The notes under the pieces were generated by a model. The model had not been told where the DNA came from. It saw only the letters and a program-made list of their open reading frames with translations, and did not search any database. A program made the position numbers and the translations under genes. Below, one piece after another: positions 22,817-34,303 of a stretch of 64,000 nt of DNA. The stretch's first letter is position 1. Each line of letters begins with the position of its first letter. Source of the stretch: Lates calcarifer (Eukaryota > Chordata > Actinopteri > Centropomidae); NCBI RefSeq assembly GCF_001640805.2, contig NC_066838.1, positions 21,962,557 to 22,026,556 on the forward strand. Reading direction: 5' to 3'.

Positions 22817-25800
22817 ATGAAAATATCAGTGGTGTCCAAGAAGCTGTGGTGCGTCCACAAACAGCTGGTTGTCCTGCTCACTCCGCTCGTGTTTCTGCCT
22901 TTGCTTTTTACTCTGCCGGAGAAGGTGAGTGTTCTTTTTTAAATTATTGTTATTTCAGGAGTGCATCTTAACTTTTCCAGCATTTTTCATGAGTTATGAA
23001 TGAGTCACGTTAACTCACTGAGAGGCCAAAACATCCATGTCTTATTATGAGCATCAACAAAAAAGTAAAGGCAGTAAATATCTGTCTCAGTTTGTTCAAT
23101 CATGACACTATTTTTACAGGAACAGGACCCGTTAATCAGCATGAATTCAGTAGTGAGCCACCAGAGTTTTGCAAGACTAAAGATTCCTGATCACATTATC
23201 ATTATTAGACCAAACTTTACAAAGCGATTAAATGATTAATCAGTCAACAGAAAAATAAACTGCAAGTATTTATATTATGGATTAATCATTTCAATCATGT
23301 TTCTCAAGCACAAATAGTGAAAAAGTTGCCAAATATTTTCTTGTTCCAACCACTCAGCTGAGAGGATTTGCTGTTTTTCTTTGACTTGTTACACTGTAAA
23401 CTGAATATTTTTTAGTTTTGGACATTTGATTGAACAAAACAAGGCATTTGAAGACATAGGCTTTGGTTTCTTTGAAGATGTGAGGGATATATTTTCACTG
23501 TTTTTGACATTTTATGGGCTGTTAATATCCTGAATAAATCAATGAAATGATCAGCAGATTAAAAGGTTAATAATTGTTGGCTGCACAAAAAACTGAATAA
23601 AAGAATCATAAATCTAAAAGATCATTATTATTTATATGTTCACATTGAGCCAGTCATTAGGATTTATGTATTTTGTTTAAATGATTCTCATGCACACAGA
23701 TCATTTTATTTTCTGAAGGGCAATGCTGTAACACCAACAGCATGTACTGTAGTCCATTGCCTGTCAAACACAGTCCTGTAGCTCATTTGACTGCTTCATT
23801 TTCACCTGTAAAGTCTGTTTGTTCTTTTTGAAGATGACTGGACTTTAACGACCACATGCTGCTTATCTTTTAGGAGGGAAAATGTCTTTATGTGGTGGTG
23901 CTGATGGCTACGTTTTGGTGCACAGAGGCCCTTCCTCTGGCTGTCACGGCGATGCTTCCGGTCTGCCTCTTCCCGACACTGGGAATTCTTCCGTCCAAAA
24001 AAGTCTGCCCTCAGTACTTCCTCGAGACCAATTTTCTCTTCCTCAGCGGCCTTGTTATGGCATCGTCTATTGAGGAGTGGGGCCTGCATCGCAGAATAGC
24101 CCTGAAGGTCCTGAGTATTGTCGGAGTAAAACCAGCCTGGTGAGAAAACTTTGCTGGAAGGATTTTTTAAGGATACGTCTGGTGATTCTGTATTTATCTC
24201 ACGGTCAAGAAATGTCATAAAAAGACCAAAACCAACAACGACCTGATCCTACTAGCAACATTGTTAGAAAGATGTGCCAGAGGGCTGAAAACTATTAAAA
24301 ACACACCACTGCACCTGGCGACATGTTCATTTTTATTATGATGAACATGGGCAATGTAGTTTATTTTGAGTTGATCTCACATGCAACTGCCTGCTGTCGA
24401 GATTAATCTGCAGCTCAAAATCGTCCCTGACACAATCATGACTCCTGTTTGTTTTACATTTGCTAAAAACTACATTGATCCATTCATACATTTTCTGCCG
24501 CTCATCCCGGGGTCATGGTGGCAGCAGGTTAGGCAAGGTGCTCCAAACATTCCTCTTCCAACGTTCTCCAGCTCCTCCTGAGCGATCCTGAGGCTTTCCC
24601 AGGCCAGATGAGATATATATAATCTCTCCAGACTGTTCTGGGTCTATACCTGGGTCTCCTACCAAATTGGGCAGGTGTAGTAGATCTGCGATGGAAGGTG
24701 CTCTGAAGGCATCCTGTATCAACTTTTTGAAAAAGAAATGTGGAAATTGTTGAGGTCTGGTTTAAAGATTTATGTCTTCAGTCTTCATGAGCTTTGAGCT
24801 GAGGTTATGGAAGTCTGACAGTGCTGAGAAACAAACTACAACAAACAAACACTGTTGGTTTTGGTTTTGATTTAATGACAAATTTATTCCAAGTCAACAG
24901 TCACTGATGACTCATTAGTGTCACTGATCTAAGATTGTGTTATTGTTTTCCCCAGGCTCATTCTGGGAATGATGTTGACCTCATCCTTCCTGTCGATGTG
25001 GCTCAGCAACACCGCCACAACGGCCATGATGCTGCCTATTGCTAATGCCATCCTGGAGAGTCTGTTTGGAGACCTGGAAACCCTGAAGCAAAAGTGCAAG
25101 TGCACGGAGGATACAGAGAACGATATAATAAATGGTATGTTGTATATTAACACCATATCCCCTGAGCTCTGCAGAGCATTTTAGTATCTTCCAACTAATT
25201 GTTTTGTTGTTTTTTAGCCCAAACTTCATTTTTAGTCACAGGCAGACACAGTTAGCAACCAGCTGGCAAACACAGTGGAGCATTTAGCAGCTAAAGTGCC
25301 AGATATTTCCCTCAGGAGTAGGTGGAGCCCAGAAACAAAGCTAAAAGCCGCAGACTATTGGATTGACATGATACATGAGAAACATAATAATGAATGACAT
25401 GTTGTTCTGTGCCAATAGGATGTGTAAATAAGCAACCATTTGCTAGATATCAGTTTTATAAGGTGATAATATGCCTCGCTCCGCTGCCCTTAAATGGCTG
25501 AATAATCAATACATGCAGGTTAAATAATGCTTTAATCAAAATGTGTCCACACTTTACAGAAATGACTACACACGTGATTTTTGCATTGTGTTAACGTTGT
25601 CCGCATGAGCCTTTAATATGTGATCTAAGATGTGAACTTTGCACAGATTTTCCAATACACTGAGTCCTTCACATACGAAGTTAGTCAATATTCAAGTGGT
25701 AATTGATTAATGATGCTTTATTGACTTAAAGTCATATATTAAATAAATAAATCACAGGGACCACCTCCTAAAAGAGCTAAAACTCATGATTTCACTCATG

Positions 25801-28000
25801 TTTATATTTAGAGATGACTGTTTTTTATTAATTTCACTGACACCAACTATTGGCTTCACTTTCTGTCAGGTCAGTCTACTTTAAAGCTGCATTCACTGCC
25901 CTCGGTGCCCACGGAAAAACAAATACTGTCGATAGATGGGTAAGAACAACACAGATCATTTGACACAGTCCTCGCTAAATGGTGTTTTTATTTTTTAAAG
26001 GATGGATGACATTTTGGAAAATAAGCTTTGTCACTTTCTTGCTGAGAGTTAGATGAGAAGATTGATACCACTCATACCTGTGGGGTAAATATGAAGCTGG
26101 AGGCAGTTAGCTTAGCTTAGCATAAAGACTGGAAACAGAAGAAAATGGCTAATCTGGCTCGGTCCAAAAATAACAAAAACACCCTGTAAAACTCCAACAT
26201 GTAATTTTTTACTCTTTAAACAAACAAGATATAAAGTGTTAGTGAACTTTAATGGTGTTTACCTTCCAGTCTTTATGCTATGCTATGCTAAGCTAACCGC
26301 CTGCTGTAATATTTATGGTACAGATATGAGAGTGATGTCAATCTTCTCATCTAACTCTCAGCAAGAGTTCCCCAAAATGTCAAACTATTCCTTTAAAGTA
26401 ACAATAAGTCTCTGATAACTTCATAAGGACGGATGTGACTGGAGCAGACAGACTTGAGGACAGCTGAGGAGATCCGATCAGAGTCCCAGTATCAGCTGAA
26501 GGTGTGGAAAGGATTCTTGATCTGTATTCCTTACGCAGCGAGTATCGGAGGAACTGCTACACTCACTGGCACTGCGCCCAACCTCATCCTGATTGGACAG
26601 CTGAAAAGGTGACTTTTTATTCTGTGCAGCATTTAAACAGAGATCTGGATCATTTTATGGCTGTTTGAAAACAAAACTTTTGGTTTACAGCTACTTTCCA
26701 GACTGCGACCTCATCAACTTTGGCTCTTGGTTTGCCTTCGCTTTCCCACTCATGCTTCTCTTCCTGTTTTTGGGATGGATATGGATTGCATTTCTCTACG
26801 GGGGATTGAATACACGGTAATGTAGTGTCTGACATTTGTTTGTTGCAGATAAAGAACATTTATACAACTGTGTTAAACTGATATTGATATCATTACCACA
26901 GTCAGAATGACTCTTTTTTTCCCTTATAAATATGCAGTAATGCTCTTCTCTTGTTTCCTTTTCTTAAAATACAGTTTGTGTCACACGGTATGTTTTTATT
27001 TTATGCAGATTATGCTTCAAGAAAAACGACCGAAGAGCACAGGCAGAAGCCAGAGCCAAGGCTCTAATAGAGGAAGATTACAGGAAACTAGGGCCCATAA
27101 AGTGAGGACTCGTGTATGTCTTCAAATCTCATGCAATAGATGATGAATGAGTACATTTTTATCACAGACCCTTTCACTGATTTGTTTTACTCTCTGTGCT
27201 TGATTTCAGTTTTGCAGAGGGAGCCATCTCTTTCTTTTTTATATTGTTTGCTGTTCTCCTGTTCACACGAGATCCCAAATTTGTCACCGGCTGGTCTGTG
27301 TTTTTTAAAAAAGGGTAAGAAAGGCACATTAGTTTACTTCCTCAGTACAAAAAGTTTTTATATGTTGAAATGATCACAAGATCTATATATTGAGATGCCT
27401 GTTAATAATCTTTTTGTGTTAATTATGTCCTCGCATTGTCGTCCTGCAGGTACGTCTCAGATGCGGTCACTGGTGTCATCATTGTGTCCATTTTATTCTT
27501 CTTCCCGTCACAGAAACCTTCTCTGAGCTGGTGGTTCGACCCTCAAGGTCGGTGCCTTTTAAACAACACAACTATGAAGGGATGCTTTTAATTCACCAAA
27601 AATAGAACTGATTCTATTTAACATTTCAAACTATCATTCTAATGACTGATAGTGTAACATATTATATACCATAAATGAACAAGAATAAGATTTGTACCAA
27701 AGTTGGAGGGTAAAAGGGACAAAATTAAGGTGACATCCATCCGATATATAACAATTGGAAATGAGCAGTTAGCAGCCAAACAGAAGTCAGAAGTTGCTGA
27801 TCAAATATTTGTGAAACTTTCAAAGACATTCAGTTTGTGTAGCACAGCTGTTGCAAAACAGTGGAAATAAGCTGAGGAATGTTAATAATGTAGATCAGAG
27901 TCTGAGTAAATTTCCCGTCTGGAAGTGAGACTGTAGTTTCTCTGTTTCTGTGATTAGAATAAGAATAAGCTCTCAAAGTTATGTTGTCACACTCTGGGGT

Positions 28001-28037
<37 letters not shown>

Positions 28038-31000
28038 TATGTGAGAGAGAGAGTATGCACGTGTCTCGCGTGTGTTGAAGACACGTGTGAGTGCGATTGT
28101 GTATATTATGTTCAGCTGGTCAAATAAACCACTGGACACAAGCAAAAAAAAGCAAATCAGGGGGTCCATTTGTCCTTTTCAGTGAAGGTCAAATTTAGAA
28201 TAGAACATAATAGAGTACAACTTTATTGTCCACCACCATTTCTACCTTGCCAAAACTTAACTTAAGGCAACTTAAAGAATAGAAAACTACTGCAACACTT
28301 AAAACGTAGAACTATTAGTTAAAACAAATGTTTAAAACATAAAATAAAACACTCAGTGAAACACAGGAGAAAGATTTGTGGCTCTTTTCTTGTTTAAAAT
28401 GCAAACTTGATTTGGATTTCTTAAATATATTTTTAGTTTGAGCTCTTGCTCATATTTCTGTCATTGTTTTTGGATGTTTTGAAAATGAATCAAGCTCCTG
28501 ATTGAAGATTTGCAAACTGTAAATGCAGCCACTGTATTCACAGGAAGTAAACAAGACGCTTTTTATATTGAAGTGCGGTTTTGAACTACCATTTGTTTTT
28601 GATTTGACACCAGCAATGTTACTGTGCTTGAATTAAAATTGCGTTTTCTTATTGTTTCCTCCACGGTTTTTCCTCAGCTTCAAACACTCCTTATGTCCCT
28701 CTCCTATCATGGAAGAAAGCCCAGGACTCTGTTCCCTGGAACATCATTCTGCTGCTCGGAGGCGGCTTCGCTATGGCCAAAGCTTGTGAGGTAAAGATGT
28801 CGATCCATGTCACAACAGCCATAAACTTGTAATGAAGTTAGACTGGATGAGTGTTCATGCAGAAATAGGTCGACATTTAGAATAGTTATTCATGAGAAAT
28901 GAGAAGTTTTCACTCTCATGTCTTTACTCTCAGTATGTTATAGCTAGAAATGAGTTAGCTTAGCTTAGCATAAAGATTGGAAATGGCCAGAACAGACAAG
29001 CAAGATATAAAATGTTAATTGGTGAGCTTTAAGGAGCTGGTAGGACAGTTGTTTTTTTTATCATTTGGACAGAGCTTGGCTATCTCTTCTTCCTGTTTCC
29101 AGTCTTTATGTTGCCAGTTGTAGCGTTATATTTAATTCATATTGTATATGTATCATCCTATGTAACTGTGTGCAAAGAAACTGTCACACTCTTTCTTTAA
29201 GATTTAGGTTGTTTATTAAAGTTTCCCTCGGGCTGGATGCAGGATTAGCGACTCTGAGCTATAAAACTTAACATGTCCTAAGTCCGTGTAATAAAATGTA
29301 CCTCCCCTCTCTCTCACTGCTCTGCTCTGTTTGGTTCTGTTCTCCACTTTGCTTTGTTATGTTGTGATTTGATCTTTTGACCTTTAACCCCAATCTTGTG
29401 GCGTTTGGCAGGAGTCTGGTCTCGCCTCCTGGATCGGAGGCCACCTCCAACCTTTGGCCGAGGTCCCCCCTGCCGCAGCTGTGATGTTGATCACTGCTTT
29501 CCTGGCCTGTTTCACCGAGTTCGCCAGCAACACGGCCACAATTATAATATTTTTACCCGTCATTGCTGAACTGGTAAGACTGGTGTTAAATGTCGAGAGT
29601 TAGACTTTATTTAATTATGCGTTCCCGTTGTGTAATGAACCGATGAAGATGCCGGTGCAGTAGACAAACTGTGAGACTCAGTGGAAACTCTGGGCAGGGA
29701 ACAGGGTTTGTTGCTGATCTCATCCTTTATGTTGGTCAAAGGCTTAGCGGGCTTGTTAAACTCTTGGAATAGATGTTCTTACGTTTGTAGCCTGTTGGAC
29801 ATTAACTGCTGTTGTCAGTAATTATTATCTGGAGCTTTTGTACTTTGCAGTTGTGCCTATCCAGCAGAGTACCCACTCAAAGAACTGTGTACAAGATGTA
29901 TAGGAGGCTCAGTGACTGAGCACAGGGTCAAACCACACAGAATTTCACTTTAAAGGTCAATTCAAACATAGTGCCAAAGAAAGAAAGAAAGTTTTGTTTT
30001 TATATGCCCAGGTTATCGTGTTTTCAGTTTCACTGGAGGAAATATATCAGGCTCTGTAAAAACAGTGAAGACAGTGTGTTCTCTGGATTGTCCAAGGTAA
30101 TGAAGACACTTCCAGAAAGACACTCTCTCACAGAGAGCGAAATCTCAGATATAGATGTCTCAAACTGTGTACGAATTAAACTGCAACTATCTGATTTGGA
30201 TGCACAAACCCAGAGGGAAGGGAATATATCCATTTTAATCAAACAATGTGGCTCAGTCCACCACTTTGACCCAGACTGAAATATCTCAGCAACTGTAGGA
30301 TGGATTGTCATGAGATTTTGTGGATGAATCCTAATGACTCTGATGATCCCTTGACCTTCAGCGCCACCAATAGATCAAATTTTCATTTGTTCAGTATTTT
30401 AATTTATGACCAAATACTTAAAAAACTAATGACCTTCTGATCAGCCTCAGCTGTACTTTGTGTTTTCTGATAATTAGCAAATGTTGGAATTCTAACACCC
30501 TGTTAACATTGTCACTGTAAGTATGGTAATGACCACCATGTCTAAGAACATCCTCACAAAGCTGCCAGCATGGCTATAAACTCCTCTTATAATACACAGC
30601 CTATTTGACTTTGTGCATCATTTTCCATTCAGCTGAACCTGACGTATTTTAGTATCTTTTGACAGCTTTAGATCTTGGACAGAATATTAAGTACATTTTT
30701 GTTTGGGTTTAAACAATGCTTCTGTATAAAATAAGTTTATAATAATGGCGCCACTAAAATTTTAAGTAGTGCAACTATGGGGTAAATCTGTCCAGTATCA
30801 GTGTTTATGATATGTGTATTCTGTATTGTGTTTCCCTCTGCAGGCTATTCGTGTCTCCGTGAACCCTCTGTACTTCATGATACCTGCCACAGTGGGATGT
30901 TCATACGCCTTCATGCTGCCAGTGTCCACACCACCCAACTCCATCGCCTTCGCATCAGGACATCTCATGGTCAAAGATATGGTAAGATCGTCATAGCAGC

Positions 31001-31241
31001 ACCCGACACTAACACGACACATAAGTCGCAGTTCATCACCTTATCCTCGTCTTCTCAGGTGAAGACTGGCTTTGTCATGAACATCCTGGGCATCCTCTCG
31101 GTCTCTCTGGCCATGAACACGTGGGGCGTCGCAATGTTTAACTTGAACGCGTATCCAGAATGGGCTCACCCCATCAACAAAACTGCTCTTGTTACCGAAG
31201 TGCACCTCTCATCCGTCCAGTCGCTCAATGCCACTCTCTGA
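22817..31241 (+). CDS. slc13a3: Solute carrier family 13 member 3 (NaDC3)
   Basis: Sodium-coupled, high-affinity dicarboxylate transporter (succinate, 2-oxoglutarate, N-acetylaspartate) of the plasma membrane. Thirteen exons: 22817-22924, 23874-24139, 24956-25134, 25870-25939, exon 5 ending 26608, 26691-26816, 27009-27101, 27210-27314, 27450-27547, 28678-28790, 29412-29573, 30844-30981, 31059-31241. Phases agree except at exon 5. Both SNT motifs that line the Na+/substrate site are present (SNTATTAMMLPIANAI, exon 3; TEFASNTATI, exon 11), with GTATLTGTAPNL and LPVSTPPNSIAFASG. VCPQYFLETNFLFLSG and YGGLNTR fit NaDC3 rather than NaDC1 or NaCT. The product is about 606 residues if one extra base in exon 5 is discounted, or about 596 with a later acceptor; human NaDC3 has 602. 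The C-terminus has sequons NKT and NAT. The start at 22817 fits the family; an in-frame ATG at 22721 would add 32 residues. Confidence 0.93.
23222..23588. repeat. hAT-like non-autonomous element in slc13a3 intron 1
   Basis: The segment runs from GCGATTAAATGATTAATCAG to TTAATAATTGTTGGCTGCAC. Its internal words (AAACAAGNCATTTGAAGACA, TTTTGACATTTTATGG) recur, diverged and in the opposite sense, at 57704-57999. The GGCTGC(A/G)AC-type end resembles hAT-family termini. It has no coding capacity. Confidence 0.5.
24476..24725 (+). repeat. Diverged copy of a common fish repeat in slc13a3 intron 2
   Basis: The run CATTTTCTGCCGCTCATCCC, followed by GCAGCAGGTTAGGCAAGG, CTCCAGCTCCTCCTGAGCGA, TTCCCAGGCCAGATGAGA and CCTGGGTCTCCT, matches in order a repeat found many times in most fish genomes. 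This copy is old, with substitutions throughout. Confidence 0.6.
26003..26398. repeat. Foldback repeat (family B) in slc13a3 intron 4
   Basis: The left arm (CATTTTGGAAAATAAG, CTTGCTGAGAGTTAGATGAG, AAGATTGAT) is the inverted complement of the right arm (ATCAATCTTCTCATCTAACT, CTCAGCAAGAG, CCCCAAAATG). Inside are paired GTTAGCTTAGCTTAGCATAA and TTATGCTATGCTATGCTAAG blocks. Related copies lie at 28880-29125 and 34755-34990. Its right end is about 30 bp before the probable exon 5 acceptor. Confidence 0.75.
28003..28035 (+). repeat. GT microsatellite in slc13a3 intron 9
   Basis: About 16 uninterrupted GT units, followed by a shorter GA-rich stretch. Confidence 0.9.
28880..29125. repeat. Family B repeat in slc13a3 intron 10
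   Basis: It carries GTTAGCTTAGCTTAGCATAA and, further on, CCAGTCTTTATGTTGCC, as in the family B copy at 26003-26398. The arms are more diverged and the right end appears truncated. Confidence 0.55.
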
Positions 31242-31839
31242 TCACTCACCTAATCTCAGCACGAGCATAGAAGAAGACTGTATAAAGATTTAACACTGAA
31301 CAGGGACAAAAGTCTGTAGACATCTACACTGTGTCACTAAAATGTCAAAACGCTCTGGGAGCTTCAGTTGTTACCTGTGTCTTTTTAGGCTCTCAAGCAT
31401 CAAGATTTCAAGCTGTGAAGTGTTGGCTTTGGCACACTCTGATTTTTGATTTAAAAATAATGCAGTAAGTTAAGAGCAAACTGTATTATTTTACTCTCCC
31501 TTCTTAAAAGTGGAGAAACATTTAAAAACATTAAGAAGAAACCAGTTCTGAGGAGGTGTTATGCAGAGTGTTTTGATGCTACTAGTCTGACCTCTGCTGA
31601 AAAAATGAGAGAGGCATTTGTGAATAATTCTTTTAAAAAATATATATTTTTGTTAAAATCACTAAGAGATCATGTTACTTGTTTATGTGTATCATATGGC
31701 ACATGTTTAGTGACCAAAACCATGATGCATAAACAATATTTTAAATCTTTTCTACATTAGAGTTTGAATCCTGACTAATGAATCTGTAAATTTTGTTACA
31801 AAGTGATTTGCATTCATACAGTATATAAGTGCTGTTACA

Positions 31840-31845
31840 AATAAA
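31840..31845 (+). promoter_or_regulatory. Polyadenylation signal of slc13a3
   Basis: AATAAA lies about 600 bp after the stop codon. No stronger hexamer was seen earlier in the 3' flank. Confidence 0.5.
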
Positions 31846-31849
31846 TTGT

Positions 31850-34126
31850 TTGAGTTTGTATTATGATAATTTAGTTGCATGTGATGTCTGTATTTGCCTG
31901 TAACAAGCACTCACAGCAGGTTTATTCTGAAGAGAAGTACCTTGTTATAGGAATATCTGCAACAGCTTGATTGATTTTAGTCTTTAATAGAAATGTTCTC
32001 CAGGTTCAACACATATTTTAGCCTCTGAACGCAGAGAGAGAGACGGGGACAGCACACCATTGTAAATTCCTTACTATGTTTATTTGGTGTTGTAAACTGT
32101 CGGCGGTCACAAGGCCCAACAACAATAGTTAACTTGTGCAAGGCTGCATGGTTACTCAGTGTTAGCAGGGTCAGTGCAAAATGTCCCATTGCGTTTAGAT
32201 GCTAAACTATAAAATAGTCACACAGACTGGAACAGGATGTACCTGACGCAAACAACATTCAACAACAGATTTGTACCAAATCTGATTTATTTTCTTTGCT
32301 TTTTGACAGATAAATATTTGAATGCTCAATTGTCACTCAATATAAATGTAATTGAGAGTTTTTTGTGTCAATAACCATAATTCTACACTGAATCCCTTTT
32401 CTCTCTGGTGTAACACTTTTATTTCATATACATACCAGTTACATTTCACCTCTGCATGACTAACAACAAAACAGTGTGTGTGTCTGTTGTGGAGAGCAAG
32501 CCTAAAATATACTATATATAGTTTCCTGTGGGGTGAAGGTGCACAGCTTTGCAGCAGACTAAACACACTTCTAATAAAGGTTAAAGACACTATGAGAGTC
32601 TTGGACAACAAATTCAGCACTGGAGATTACAAATTAGAAAATGATGAGATTCAGTTAACAAACAATTTTCACCAAAGTGTCATATTAGATTTTGTCGCTC
32701 ACACCAGGAAGAAACAAAGAACCGTAACACTGAGCCCCCATTGAATATTCAACATGATAATTAAGTTAGTTAACCTTCACACAGAGTCCACAGGAGTAAA
32801 AGTAACAGTAGTAAAATTCAACAGTAATTCAACAGGTACATAAAGAATGTAGCATTAGCAACAAATTAGCAGACAGCTAGCTATGAAAAACCAAATCCAA
32901 CTGTAAATGGAGGAATCTGTCTGTCTGTCAATTGATTTTCTTGACAACCGCTCATCCAATCAACTTCAAATCTCTTCAGGTGTATTGCTGAGCACCTGAG
33001 GAAGTGTGGTGTTGACTGTGAAGTAGTTTGGATTGGTGGTTATCGAGAAAACTGACTGTTAGCAATCAAACAAACTCACTGTAGTCCAGTCTAGTCAGTT
33101 GAGTGCTCTGTGGTGCTCTGGTGCCAGGTGTTATCTGAGGATAAGCAGGGCCTGTAGGACAACTTTCCTCTTGGTAAACATGTACAGCAGTTTCACATAA
33201 TGTCCAGTAGGCTGCTTAAAGTCCACCATCTGAGAAACGTAGCTGCTATCAGGTTGATTTGAGGCTGAATTAGCATCCACGTCCAGCCACTTACTGTCTG
33301 ATAGGGAGATAGCACTTGTCACGGTGCAGCTTTGAGTCTGACAAATCAATATTAACTTTTTTTTTCATTGTGATGTTACAAACTTAAACAATATGCTTTG
33401 TTTTGTGATTATTTAAATCAACAAAAAGCAGCAAGCTTGAGTTTCCAGGTCAGGACAGAGGAAGATGATGGACAGATGAAAGAGGTAAACAAGAATCAAA
33501 CATTAAAAGTTTTGTTTTCAGTTGTCACATGATGTAGAGAACATTTAAAAATAGCAATGAGTCTGTAATTCAGTAATTAAGACTTTCAAGCCCTGTGAGT
33601 TATGGGACCTGACCTAGAACCAGCCATGGCTACAAGAATGATTTGAAAATGTGCCACAGTCATCAGTTTTATGGTCTATACGTCTCGAGGAAAGTGTAGA
33701 GTAAACAGGAAATGGTTTGAATGCAGCCAAATTTCTAGACTAACCTCCTTCAGCAGTGGAGGGGGACTTTAGACAAACCATGTGTAATCACACTTCACAT
33801 CAACTTCACACATGTGGGAGTTGACTTAAACAAGTATGACAAATTATGTCAAATCTTATGTCACCCTCAAACTGAATTTAGGTCAGTGTGACCTGTGTCA
33901 CGTTGTGTGTGTGACTGTGTCATGCCTCTCCATATGATCTTGTGTCATTTATGGTTTACATGGAGCGGAGCTGCCTTTTCATTTCCCGCATGGGAACTTG
34001 TAGGCGACCCACACCAACATGACACCAACATGACCGTGACTGTTCAGGGAAGTTCCCCTTTTTACCTTCACAGTGCTCCAACACTTCCCAGTCCTGTTTT
34101 TCCTCAATCTCATAATTTAACAGAAG
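31850..34126. other. Intergenic region between slc13a3 and ocstamp
   Basis: No gene is recognised. About 32925-33060 (CTGTCTGTCAATTGATTTTC then GACAACCGCTCATCCAATCA) resembles another dispersed fish repeat. A 72-codon minus-strand frame (33131-33349) has fairly protein-like composition but no family I recognise and no splice partner. The ocstamp promoter should lie near the right edge, but no clear TATA box was found. Confidence 0.5.
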
Positions 34127-34226
34127 ATGAAGAGTATCACAAAGATTATTATTACTCCTCTCAGGTAAGAAGTTTTATTTTTGATTGAGCCTTAATAGTC
34201 TAATAACTTTCTAAAGTTAATATTGG

Positions 34227-34303
<77 letters not shown>

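Noticed and set aside
33895..34188. 97-codon frame covering ocstamp exon 1 as a longer N-terminus
   Set aside because: It enters exon 2 in phase 0, which leads to a stop at 35200. The ATG at 34127 joins in phase 2 and opens the full ocstamp frame.
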